From assembly GCA_900313295.1 (NCBI GenBank), contig OMQS01000069.1, positions 1-13,424 of the forward strand: a stretch of DNA of 13,424 nt. Direction: 5' to 3'. Origin of the DNA: an uncultured Eubacteriales bacterium. Its GTDB lineage: Bacteria; Bacillota; Clostridia; Oscillospirales; Oscillospiraceae. This document shows, in pieces, positions 1 through 6,792 of the stretch (its first letter is position 1; every line of letters begins with the position of its first letter). The notes under the pieces are model-generated. The model was not told where the DNA came from and did no database searches. It was given only the letters and a program-made list of their open reading frames with translations. The translations under genes and the position numbers were made by a program.

Positions 1-906
1 CATGCCCTGCACGATGCCGCCGGTGGTCTGCAGCAGCTCCGGATCCGTGATGCGCAGCAGCAGGTTGCGGGTGGAGTCCTCGTCGCGGTACACCTTCACG
101 ATCTGCACCTCATACTCTCGGATCTCATCGCCGCAAACGGTGGTGCGGATCACAGCCCTGCCGGTGGTCACTTCGTCCGCTGAGGCCACGGGCACAGCCT
201 CGCTCTGGACAGGAAAGCTGGCGTCGGACACGGTGCCGAAGATGCCGCCGTCACTGTTCACCGTTACGGTGCCCACATCCCGCTGGACGGTAAAATCTCC
301 CTTCAGCTCGCCGGGGTCGCCCTTTTCGCCCTTCTTTACCGCTTTCACGGTGGTTTCCATGATGGAGCCGGAGCCAAGGCTCATGAGCTGCGCCGTGTCC
401 ACATCGGTGATGCCGTGGCCCAGGGCGCCGAAGCTGCCGCTCTCGGGGTCATAATAGGTCATGGTGCCGATACCGGCCATGCTGTCGCGGATCCACGCGC
501 CCAGCCGCACGCTGCCGTCAGCGGTGCAGGCAGGCGTGATGTCCACCGTTTTATACTCCTGCCCGCGCTGCAGGGTCAGACGAGCCGTTTTTTCGCCGTT
601 TTGCCGCAGCATTTCCTGCAAATGCTCCGTGGAGCCGATCTTCTGCTCATTAAAAGTTAAAAGCAGGTCGCCCTCCTTAATGCCGCATTTTTGCGCAGGA
701 CTTTTGCCGCTGACGCCCTCCAGCGCTGACACGTCCACCACCAGCACGCCGTCGGCAAAGAGCTTGATGCCCACCGCCTGTCCCAGGGGGATCACGGTTT
801 TCTCCTGAGCGTAAGCGCCCTGTACGCAGGTTGTAAGCGCCAGCAAAACCGCAGCGCACAGAGCTGCCGCCCGCCCAAGAAGGGATTTGCTTTTGGTTTC
901 ATACAT
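1..906 (-). CDS. spoIVB: SpoIVB-family sporulation serine peptidase (S55), 3' end cut by window edge
   Basis: The first 302 residues are visible. In Bacillus subtilis, SpoIVB is secreted from the forespore and cleaves SpoIVFA, which triggers pro-sigma-K processing in the mother cell. Residues about 11-33 are a hydrophobic signal or anchor segment ending near AYA. A PDZ-like region spans about 45-125 (GIKEGDLLLTFN at 75-86). The peptidase signature GALGHGITDVDT (160-171) carries the probable catalytic His164. ITDPELLQTTGGIVQGM ends at the window edge, and the next codon should be the catalytic Ser of the SGS motif. Asp288 lies 15 residues before it, the spacing I recall for Asp363 and Ser378 in B. 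subtilis. The N-terminal part looks about 70 residues shorter than the Bacillus protein. GAGGGG at 914-919 supports the ATG at 906. A terminator separates the gene from ftsZ. Family assignment is firm; the role is from homology. Confidence 0.93.
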   Translation of the reverse strand, partial: MYETKSKSLLGRAAALCAAVLLALTTCVQGAYAQEKTVIPLGQAVGIKLFADGVLVVDVSALEGVSGKSPAQKCGIKEGDLLLTFNEQKIGSTEHLQEMLRQNGEKTARLTLQRGQEYKTVDITPACTADGSVRLGAWIRDSMAGIGTMTYYDPESGSFGALGHGITDVDTAQLMSLGSGSIMETTVKAVKKGEKGDPGELKGDFTVQRDVGTVTVNSDGGIFGTVSDASFPVQSEAVPVASADEVTTGRAVIRTTVCGDEIREYEVQIVKVYRDEDSTRNLLLRITDPELLQTTGGIVQGM

Positions 907-934
907 GCAGCCACCCCTCGCTTTTTCTTTTTTC

Positions 935-950
935 TTGTCGTCGACGACAA
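935..950. promoter_or_regulatory. Perfect 16-bp palindrome upstream of spoIVB
   Basis: TTGTCGTCGACGACAA is a perfect inverted repeat with no loop, ending 28 bp before the spoIVB start codon. A zero-spacer palindrome here fits a dimeric regulator's operator. Each half contains TGTCGTC, which matches the Spo0A box TGTCGAA at five of seven positions, but this is only a resemblance. I could not place a convincing -35/-10 pair beside it. Function is inferred from position and symmetry only. Confidence 0.4.
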
Positions 951-1007
951 CGTTTACTTTGTGCCGCCGCCGCAGAAAAATGAGCGGCAATTTGTGGCTG
1001 ATCTCAT

Positions 1008-1041
1008 AAAAACAAGCGGCCGACATCGCTGCCGACCGCTT
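1008..1041 (-). terminator. Rho-independent terminator after ftsZ
   Basis: Read on the minus strand, AAGCGGTCGGC pairs with GTCGGCCGCTT across a six-base loop (AGCGAT), giving 11 pairs of which two are G-U. The stem is followed at once by GTTTTTATG, so it has a GC-rich hairpin and a U-tract. It begins 21 bp after the ftsZ stop codon and should end the division-gene transcript before spoIVB. Confidence 0.85.
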
Positions 1042-1062
1042 TGAAAAATATTGGATTTTTTG

Positions 1063-2169
1063 TTAATTTCTCTCAAAAATCTTGAGAATATCGTCGAAGC
1101 TGGTCTGCTCCTGGCGAAGCTGCTCTTCCTCCTCGGCGGAGGTCTCCTGCTCCGCGGGCTGCTCCTGCGCCGCCTTTCCGGCCACAGGGGTAGAGATCTG
1201 CGCCACTTCGTCGGGCTCGGCAAAGCCGGTGGCGATGACGGTGACCCGAATCTCGTCATCCAGATTTTCATCAAACGTGGCGCCGAAGATGGTCAGCGCA
1301 TCGGGATGCACGGCCTCCTGCACCAGCGTGGCAGCCTGCTCCACCTCCTCCAGACCGATGTCCACGGAGCCGGTGACGTTGATGAGCACGCCCTTGGCGC
1401 CCTGAATGCTGGTTTCCAGCAGGGGGCTGGAAATGGCCATGCGGGCGGCCTCCTCGGCCTTGCCCTTGCCGGCGGCGCGACCCACGCCCATGTGGGCAAG
1501 ACCCGCATCCTTCATCACGGCGGTGACATCGGCAAAGTCCAGATTGATGAAGCCGGTGTCGCGGATGAGGTCGGAAATGCTCACCACCGCCTGCCGCAGC
1601 ACGTCGTCTGCGATCTCAAAGGCGTTGGCAAAGGTGATCTTCTGGTCGGTGGCGTATTTCAGCCGCTCGTTGGGGATGATGACGAGGGAATCCACCTTGC
1701 CCCGCAGGTCTTCGATGCCCTGCTCCGCCTGCGTCATGCGCTTGCGCCCCTCAAAGCCGAAGGGCTTTGTCACCACGCCCACGGTGAGGATGCCCTGCTC
1801 TCTGGCAGCCTCCGCCACCACAGGAGCAGCGCCGGTGCCGGTGCCGCCGCCCATGCCGGCGGTGACGAACACCATGTCGGTGTTCTCCAGCGCCTTGGCC
1901 AGCTGGTTGCGGCTCTCCTCGGCGGCCTTGCGCCCCACCTCGGGGTTGGAGCCTGCGCCCTTGCCGCCGGTGAGCTTCTCGCCGATCTGGATCTTATAGC
2001 TTGCCGCAGAAGAATTCAGCGCCTGCTTATCCGTGTTCACGGCCACAAAATCGACGCCCTTGATGCCGTCTTTGACCATGCGATTGACTACATTATTGCC
2101 GCCGCCGCCTACGCCGATGACCTTGATGCTGACGACGTTCTCCACTCCCGTATCCATTGCAAATGCCAT
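1063..2169 (-). CDS. ftsZ: Cell division GTPase FtsZ
   Basis: FtsZ is the tubulin-like GTPase that polymerises into the cytokinetic Z ring and recruits the divisome. The 368-residue product has the glycine-rich IGVGGGGNN at 18-26, the tubulin signature GGGTGTG at 107-113, and the T7-loop region NLDFADV that completes the GTPase site of the next subunit. After the globular domain comes an acidic, Glu/Gln-rich linker (about 325-355). The C-terminal peptide is [13 protein letters not shown], the position where FtsA, SepF and similar partners bind; it departs somewhat from the usual D-I-P-x-F-L pattern. The ATG at 2169 has AGGAGG at 2177-2182, seven bases upstream. M5 is a poorer alternative start. 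The gene has its own promoter upstream and a terminator downstream, so it can be expressed apart from the mur genes. Confidence 0.98.
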   Translation of the reverse strand: MAFAMDTGVENVVSIKVIGVGGGGNNVVNRMVKDGIKGVDFVAVNTDKQALNSSAASYKIQIGEKLTGGKGAGSNPEVGRKAAEESRNQLAKALENTDMVFVTAGMGGGTGTGAAPVVAEAAREQGILTVGVVTKPFGFEGRKRMTQAEQGIEDLRGKVDSLVIIPNERLKYATDQKITFANAFEIADDVLRQAVVSISDLIRDTGFINLDFADVTAVMKDAGLAHMGVGRAAGKGKAEEAARMAISSPLLETSIQGAKGVLINVTGSVDIGLEEVEQAATLVQEAVHPDALTIFGATFDENLDDEIRVTVIATGFAEPDEVAQISTPVAGKAAQEQPAEQETSAEEEEQLRQEQTSFDDILKIFERN

Positions 2170-2254
2170 GTCTTATCCTCCTGCTGCAGACTGTGTGAAA
2201 TGGCAGTTTTATCATCCGTATAAAGAATGCATTTTCTGCTGCTATACCATGTTT

Positions 2255-2283
2255 ATTTTATTACAGTTTTGTCCTTGGGTCAA
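2255..2283 (-). promoter_or_regulatory. Sigma-A-type promoter for ftsZ
   Basis: On the minus strand, TTGACC (2278-2283) is followed by a 17-bp spacer and TAAAAT (2255-2260). These match the vegetative consensus TTGACA/TATAAT at five of six positions each with the optimal spacing. It lies in the 142-bp ftsQ-ftsZ gap and would give a leader of roughly 80 nt. I see no stable hairpin in that leader. Confidence 0.8.
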
Positions 2284-2311
2284 GTATTCCCCGTCATTTT
2301 CCCCGAAAAGT

Positions 2312-3064
2312 TTATGCCGGGATGAAGCGCACCTCTCTGCGGGTGAGGTCTATGGTGCCTTTTTCGTTGGCCTCCAGCTTTGTGTCCACCACGGCCAGCA
2401 GGCAGTCCAGCTTGTAGCCGAAGTCCGCGTCCCACGGCATAAGCACGTCAAAACGTCCGTCAAAGCGAATGACAATCTCGTCGCTGCCGCTGAGGTCGAT
2501 GCTGTCGCAGCGCCGCAGCGTGCCTCGGCTTTCCAGCGCCGAGAGCAGCAGCAACAGGCTCTCCTTAGCGGCCGTCTGCTCCGGCGCCACCTGCAGCGCC
2601 TTGCCCTGCTCCGGATCAATAGGCGTCAGGCCGGTGATGTGGGTGGCTTCCTCGCCGGCTGCCGCGCGCTCCACCAGCTTGCCGGTGCTGCTCAAAAGCC
2701 AGTCGCCGCCGGAGGCCTCAATGGCGCAGAGGGCGCCGTTTTCCTCCACCCGGATGCAGAGAGTGTCCGGCAGCTTGCGGCTGATGCGCACGCTGGAGAT
2801 GTAGGGCAGCTTTTGGGTGATGGCCTCCGCCGCCTTGAATTTATTGATGAGGAACATATTGTCCCCCACATGGATGTTCCCGCTGTCTGCGATCTCCTCC
2901 GGCGTGTAGCGGCTGTTGCCGGTGACCTCGATGGAGTCCACCTTGAAAAACACAGCCATGGCCGCCACAATGGCGCCGCAGATGACAAAAAACATCAGCA
3001 GTTTATATAAAAAGGAAAAGCTCCCTTTTCTTTTTCTGCGTCTGCGCCTGTTTCGTCCGGCCAT
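2312..3064 (-). CDS. ftsQ: Divisome protein FtsQ/DivIB
   Basis: FtsQ (DivIB in Gram-positives) is a bitopic membrane protein that joins FtsL and FtsB/DivIC and regulates septal peptidoglycan synthesis. The 250-residue product starts with a very basic cytoplasmic tail (GRNRRRRRKRKG), then one membrane segment at about 18-40. A POTRA domain begins at KVDSIEVTGNSRYTPEEI (41-58) and runs to about 110. A beta-type domain follows, ending in GTIDLTRREVRFIP. The ATG at 3064 is preferred because GAGGAG (3069-3074) lies just upstream and the protein then begins with the expected basic tail; an upstream in-frame start at 3127 would overlap murA. It begins 19 bp after murA, so it probably shares that transcript. 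The fold pattern is clear although sequence conservation in this family is low. Confidence 0.9.
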   Translation of the reverse strand: MAGRNRRRRRKRKGSFSFLYKLLMFFVICGAIVAAMAVFFKVDSIEVTGNSRYTPEEIADSGNIHVGDNMFLINKFKAAEAITQKLPYISSVRISRKLPDTLCIRVEENGALCAIEASGGDWLLSSTGKLVERAAAGEEATHITGLTPIDPEQGKALQVAPEQTAAKESLLLLLSALESRGTLRRCDSIDLSGSDEIVIRFDGRFDVLMPWDADFGYKLDCLLAVVDTKLEANEKGTIDLTRREVRFIPA

Positions 3065-3083
3065 GTGACTCCTCAACTTTCCG

Positions 3084-4337
3084 TTATTCTTCCCTGTATA
3101 TGCGGGCTCCCAAGCCTGATAGATCACCCACTATGTCGGCGTATCCCCGCTCGATATGCTCGATCCGATCCACCTGCGTGACGCCCTCCGCCTGCAGACC
3201 CGCCACCACCAGCGCCGCGCCGCCCCGCAGATCGGTGGCCTGCACCGCTGCGCCATGGAGCTTCTCCGCTCCGGTAACGATGGCCGTTTGCCCCTCTGTG
3301 CGGATCTGGGCACCCAGCTTCCGCAGCTGCGGCACATGACGATAGCGGTCGGAAAACAAATTTTCCACAAAAACCGTCGACCCTCTGCTTCGCAGCAGCG
3401 CCGCCATCATAATGGCCTGATCGTCCGTGGGAAAGCCCGGATAGGGCGAGGTGCGCACCGGCGGCACCGCCCGCAGGCAGCCGTCGCTTTTGATCCTAAT
3501 GCCGCAGCCGTCGCTGCGGATGTCGCAGCCGCTCTGCCGCAGCACGCACAGCACCGCCGCCATCTGCCGGTAGTCCGCCCGACGCAGGTATATGCAGCCG
3601 CCGGACGCTGCCGCCGCGCAGAGATAGGTGGCAGCCACGATGCGATCCGGCCGCACCCGATGAACGCAGCCATGAAGTTTTTTCCGCCCCTCCACCACTA
3701 CGGTGGCGCTGCCAGCGCCCTGTACGCAGGCGCCCATGGCGCGCAGAAAATCTTGCAGCTCCACGATCTCCGGCTCTCGGGCGGCGTTGGAGATGATGGT
3801 GGTTCCCTCGGCGGCGCAGGCCGCCAGCATGGCGTTTTCCGTGGCGCCCACGCTGGGAATATGTAAAAATATCTCCGCCCCGCGCAGGGCACCGCCCCGA
3901 CAAAGGAGCCGGCCGTTTTCCTCCCGTATCTCCGCCCCCAGCGTGCGCAGGGCGTGCAGATGCAGATCAATGGGTCTCGGCCCCAGCTCGCAGCCGCCCG
4001 GATGGGAGCACACCGCCTCGCCGCAGCGGCCGAGGATCGCCCCGAGAAACATCACCGACGATCGCATCCGCCGCATAAGCTCCTCGGGTATTTCACAGCG
4101 GCTGATGCAGCGGGTATCCACCACGAGAGCCGCCCCTTCCCGCCGGACTTCTCCGCCCAGATGACGGATGATCTGCGCCGCCGTGTCCACGTCACTGAGG
4201 TCGGGACACCCTTTCACGCAGCAGACGCCGCCGGAGAGCACCGTGGCCGCCAGTATGGGCAGCACGCTGTTTTTCGCTCCCTGCACCGTCACCGCGCCGG
4301 AGAGCCTTCTCCCGCCCTCCACCAAAATGACGCTCAT
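3084..4337 (-). CDS. murA: UDP-N-acetylglucosamine 1-carboxyvinyltransferase MurA
   Basis: MurA transfers enolpyruvate from PEP to UDP-GlcNAc, the first committed step of peptidoglycan synthesis in the cytoplasm. The 417-residue length is normal. Active-site landmarks are present: K22-N23 in GAKNS, the loop HPGGCELGPRPIDLH with Cys116 (the residue fosfomycin alkylates in other MurA enzymes), and FPTDDQ at 302-307 with Asp305. RGGAALVVAGL (371-381) and HIERGY (394-399) are also typical. It is divergent: TENAML replaces the usual TENLMM, and there are 18 cysteines, all within residues 39-287. The ATG at 4337 follows GGGGGAGG. It lies between murG and ftsQ, the slot held by murB in Bacillus. The retained Cys, Lys and Asp argue for an active enzyme. 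Many Firmicutes have two MurA paralogues, so this may be one of a pair. Confidence 0.93.
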   Translation of the reverse strand: MSVILVEGGRRLSGAVTVQGAKNSVLPILAATVLSGGVCCVKGCPDLSDVDTAAQIIRHLGGEVRREGAALVVDTRCISRCEIPEELMRRMRSSVMFLGAILGRCGEAVCSHPGGCELGPRPIDLHLHALRTLGAEIREENGRLLCRGGALRGAEIFLHIPSVGATENAMLAACAAEGTTIISNAAREPEIVELQDFLRAMGACVQGAGSATVVVEGRKKLHGCVHRVRPDRIVAATYLCAAAASGGCIYLRRADYRQMAAVLCVLRQSGCDIRSDGCGIRIKSDGCLRAVPPVRTSPYPGFPTDDQAIMMAALLRSRGSTVFVENLFSDRYRHVPQLRKLGAQIRTEGQTAIVTGAEKLHGAAVQATDLRGGAALVVAGLQAEGVTQVDRIEHIERGYADIVGDLSGLGARIYREE

Positions 4338-4343
4338 ATTCCT

Positions 4344-4387
4344 CCCCCGTCCTCCATAGAATGTACGCCATCCTATGCCGGAGGGGG
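4344..4387 (-). other. Possible hairpin over the murA ribosome-binding site
   Basis: In the 58-bp murG-murA gap the minus-strand RNA can pair CCCCC (4383-4387) with GGGGG (4344-4348), then TCC with GGA around one bulged C, and, after a 2x2 mismatch, CATAG with CTATG, leaving a 13-nt loop. GGGGG is the first part of the murA Shine-Dalgarno region. The pairing is visible; any translational control is inference. Confidence 0.4.
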
Positions 4388-4395
4388 TGTATTGG

Positions 4396-5514
4396 TTACT
4401 TCACCAGCTCCATGACGGTGTTATAAATGCGCTCCGTGGCATCCAGAATGCCCAGCTCCGCCATGCCGTGGCTCATGGAATCCCGACGGGTGGGGCTGGC
4501 GAGAATGTCACGGGCGGTGCGGTAGAGCTTTTCCCCGCTGCTCTCCTCCTCGCGGATGAGGCAGGCGCCGCCGTGCTGCGCCAGAATACGGGCGTTTTTC
4601 TCCTGATGGTTATTGGCCACATACGGCGACGGGACGATGATGGTCGGCACCGCCAGCGCCGTTATTTCGCTGATGGTGGAGGCGCCGGCGCGGCAGATCA
4701 CCAGATCCGCAGCCCGCATCACCACCGCCATGTCATAGATATACTGCCGCACGTCCAGACGGGGATCCTGCGTCAGCCCGCGAGCCTGCAGCTCCTGCTG
4801 CATCCAGTCCCAGCTGCCGCTGCCCACGGCGTGGATATGGCGGAAGGGATACCCGTCCTCTTTTTCCTTTTCAAAGAAATCCAACATCTGCCGGTTCATG
4901 GTGCTGGCGCCCAGGCTGCCCCAGAAGGACACCACCAGCGGCTCCTCCGGCTCTATGCCCAGAGCGGCCTTGGCCTCGTCATGGGTCTTTTCAAAAAAGT
5001 CGCCCCGCACCGGCGTGCCGGTGACTACGATGCGCTCGGGGTGCTTATAGAGCGTGCGGCACTCCTCAAAGCCCACCATGATGCGGCTTGCGTGCTTTTC
5101 CAGCATCTGGGTGGTGAGGCCGGGGATCATGTTGGCCTCGTGCACCGCCGTGGGGATGCCCCGCAGGGCGGCGTACTTCACCATGGGGTAGCTGGCATAG
5201 CCGCCGGTGCCCACCACCAGATCCGCCGGAAACTCCCGCAGGATCTCGTCGGCTCTGCGCCGCAGGATCAGGAGGTCTGCGGCGCTTTTCAGGTTGTGTC
5301 GCAGGCTGTGGAGGCTTAACCGGCGGTCAAAGCCGCCCACCTCGATGCCCCGATAGTCATAGCCCGCCTTGGCCACAAGGCCGCGCTCCATGCCGCGGGG
5401 CGTGCCCACAAACAGGATCTCCACCGTGGGATCCTTCTTTTTCATATAGCCCGCCAGCGCCAGCGCCGGATTCACATGACCCGCCGTGCCGCCGCAGGTA
5501 AAAATCACTTTCAT
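4396..5514 (-). CDS. murG: UDP-GlcNAc--lipid I GlcNAc transferase MurG
   Basis: MurG is a membrane-associated GT28 glycosyltransferase that adds GlcNAc to lipid I on the inner membrane face, giving lipid II. The 372-residue product has both halves of the GT-B fold. The N-terminal acceptor side shows CGGTAGHVNPAL (7-18), where Ala replaces the second Gly of the usual GGTGGH, as is common in clostridia, and GTGGYASYP (102-110). HEANMIPG follows at 125-132. The C-terminal UDP-GlcNAc side shows SFWGSLGAS (196-204), CRAGASTISEI (274-284) and NNHQEKNA (301-308). AGGAGG at 5520-5525 supports the ATG at 5514. Only 12 bp separate it from the ftsW/spoVE stop, so the two are almost certainly co-transcribed and perhaps translationally linked. 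Confidence 0.97.
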   Translation of the reverse strand: MKVIFTCGGTAGHVNPALALAGYMKKKDPTVEILFVGTPRGMERGLVAKAGYDYRGIEVGGFDRRLSLHSLRHNLKSAADLLILRRRADEILREFPADLVVGTGGYASYPMVKYAALRGIPTAVHEANMIPGLTTQMLEKHASRIMVGFEECRTLYKHPERIVVTGTPVRGDFFEKTHDEAKAALGIEPEEPLVVSFWGSLGASTMNRQMLDFFEKEKEDGYPFRHIHAVGSGSWDWMQQELQARGLTQDPRLDVRQYIYDMAVVMRAADLVICRAGASTISEITALAVPTIIVPSPYVANNHQEKNARILAQHGGACLIREEESSGEKLYRTARDILASPTRRDSMSHGMAELGILDATERIYNTVMELVK

Positions 5515-5526
5515 AGCCGCCTCCTC

Positions 5527-6741
5527 TTATCCGCCCTTGGGGGCTGGGATCTGTCGGGATACACTCAATACAATGCCCATTTCAAACAGCTGCAATGCAA
5601 GCGCTGTGCCGCCGTAGCTGAAAAACGGCAGGGAGATGCCCGTGGTGGGCACAAGTCCGGAGACCACTGCAATGTTGAAGAACGTCTGCAGGCCGATCTG
5701 GGTCATGATGCCCACCACCAGCAGCGCGCCGAAGCGATCCCGCGCCTGCAGGGCGATCCAGAACCCCCGCAGGATCAGCAGCGCAAACACCAGCATCACA
5801 AGCGTTGCGCCGATAAGCCCCAGCTCCTCGCACACCACGGCAAAGATGAAGTCGTTGTGCTCCTCCGGCAGGTACAAAAACTTCTGCCGGCTCTTGCCCA
5901 GCCCCACGCCGGTGAGGCCGCCGGAGCCGATGGTGATGAGGCTCTGGCTCAGCTGATAGCCGTCTTTCAGCGGGTCTACAAACGGATTTTTCCACATTTC
6001 AATGCGGCTTGCGCCGTAAGAAATGACGCCGGTTTCCACCAGTTTTACATAGGCAAAGCCTACTGCCGCCACGGCGCCGATGCTGCCGATGGCCCATTTT
6101 TTATTGATGCCGCCCACGATTATCAGCACGACGCCCGTGCCCACGATGAGGATGGTGCCGGACAGGTGCGGCTCCAGCAGCATAAGCACCGCATAAAACA
6201 CCAAGAGCAGCAAATACGGGCGGATGCCGTACTTGAAGGTCTCCATCAGGTTTTTCTTTTTGGATATGCTGTCGGCAAAGAACACGATCACCGCCAGCTT
6301 GGCGATCTCCGAGGGCTGGAAGGTCAGCACGCCCTTTTTCCCCAGCCAGCGGGTGGCGCCGTTTTCGTTGATGCCCAGGCCGGGCACCAGCACCAGCAGC
6401 AGAAGAAACAGGGATATGCCCACCAGCAGCACGGAATAGCGGCGCAGCTTCTGATAGTTCATGCGGCTCATGACCACCATGGCCGCCAGACCCAGCAGGG
6501 CGAACAATCCCTGCCGCTTGAGGTAGAAGGTGGGGTCGCCGGTCTCATAGTTGGCGGAGGGGAAGCTGGCGGAAAACAGCATCACCAGCCCCATCACCGT
6601 TAAAAGAAGCGTCAGAAGCAGGAACGGGAGATCCATCTGGCCGCCCACAAACCACGGCTTGCTGCCGGAGGAAGTCTGCGGCGGGCGGCGGGTATTCGTC
6701 CGCGCGGACGCCGGACGGCACTTTTCGGTTGTCTGCTGCAC
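5527..6741 (-). CDS. ftsW: SEDS peptidoglycan glycosyltransferase FtsW/SpoVE
   Basis: SEDS proteins polymerise lipid II into glycan strands and work with a class B PBP, here encoded three genes upstream. The 404-residue product has a 36-residue hydrophilic N-terminal part and about ten membrane segments. Family motifs are GATRWLG (128-134), FQPSEIAKL (141-149), DGYQLSQS (260-267), LPEEHNDFIFAVVCEELG (291-308) with the catalytic-type Asp297, and PFFSYGGT (372-379). The start is GTG at 6741, chosen because AAAGGAGG (6750-6757) lies eight bases upstream. In Bacillus SpoVE occupies the same place between murD and murG and acts in the spore cortex, with FtsW elsewhere. With no second copy visible, I cannot tell whether this protein serves division, sporulation or both. 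Confidence 0.95.
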   Translation of the reverse strand: MQQTTEKCRPASARTNTRRPPQTSSGSKPWFVGGQMDLPFLLLTLLLTVMGLVMLFSASFPSANYETGDPTFYLKRQGLFALLGLAAMVVMSRMNYQKLRRYSVLLVGISLFLLLLVLVPGLGINENGATRWLGKKGVLTFQPSEIAKLAVIVFFADSISKKKNLMETFKYGIRPYLLLLVFYAVLMLLEPHLSGTILIVGTGVVLIIVGGINKKWAIGSIGAVAAVGFAYVKLVETGVISYGASRIEMWKNPFVDPLKDGYQLSQSLITIGSGGLTGVGLGKSRQKFLYLPEEHNDFIFAVVCEELGLIGATLVMLVFALLILRGFWIALQARDRFGALLVVGIMTQIGLQTFFNIAVVSGLVPTTGISLPFFSYGGTALALQLFEMGIVLSVSRQIPAPKGG

Positions 6742-6749
6742 GGCTCTCT

Positions 6750-6757
6750 CCTCCTTT
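6750..6757 (-). promoter_or_regulatory. Ribosome-binding site fixing a GTG start for ftsW/spoVE
   Basis: AAAGGAGG, a near-complete match to the 16S anti-SD, ends eight bases before the GTG at 6741. The next in-frame ATG (codon 36) has no such site and would remove only the hydrophilic leader. Confidence 0.8.
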
Positions 6758-6758
6758 C

Positions 6759-6780
6759 CCTTGCTTATTCCTTGCTTATT
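6759..6780. repeat. Perfect tandem duplication of an 11-bp unit
   Basis: CCTTGCTTATT occurs twice head to tail (6759-6769 and 6770-6780) in the 51-bp mraY-ftsW spacer, next to the ftsW ribosome-binding site. On the coding strand each copy reads AATAAGCAAGG. It looks like a replication-slippage duplication; it lies outside coding sequence, so it breaks no reading frame. Confidence 0.85.
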
Positions 6781-6792
6781 TTTTCTTAAAGA

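Noticed and set aside
980..1007. Second hairpin (ATGAG/CTCAT, then TTTTT) after the ftsZ terminator
   Set aside because: The stem has only five continuous pairs and an 18-nt loop; it is too weak to call as a separate terminator.
1051..2223. A 390-codon plus-strand frame opposite ftsZ
   Set aside because: Same antisense shadow effect: composition dominated by Gly, Leu, His and Ala, no domain, and ftsZ explains the whole stretch.
3065..3127. Longer in-frame start for ftsQ
   Set aside because: It overlaps the murA end; ATG 3064 has GAGGAG just upstream and gives the expected basic tail plus membrane helix.
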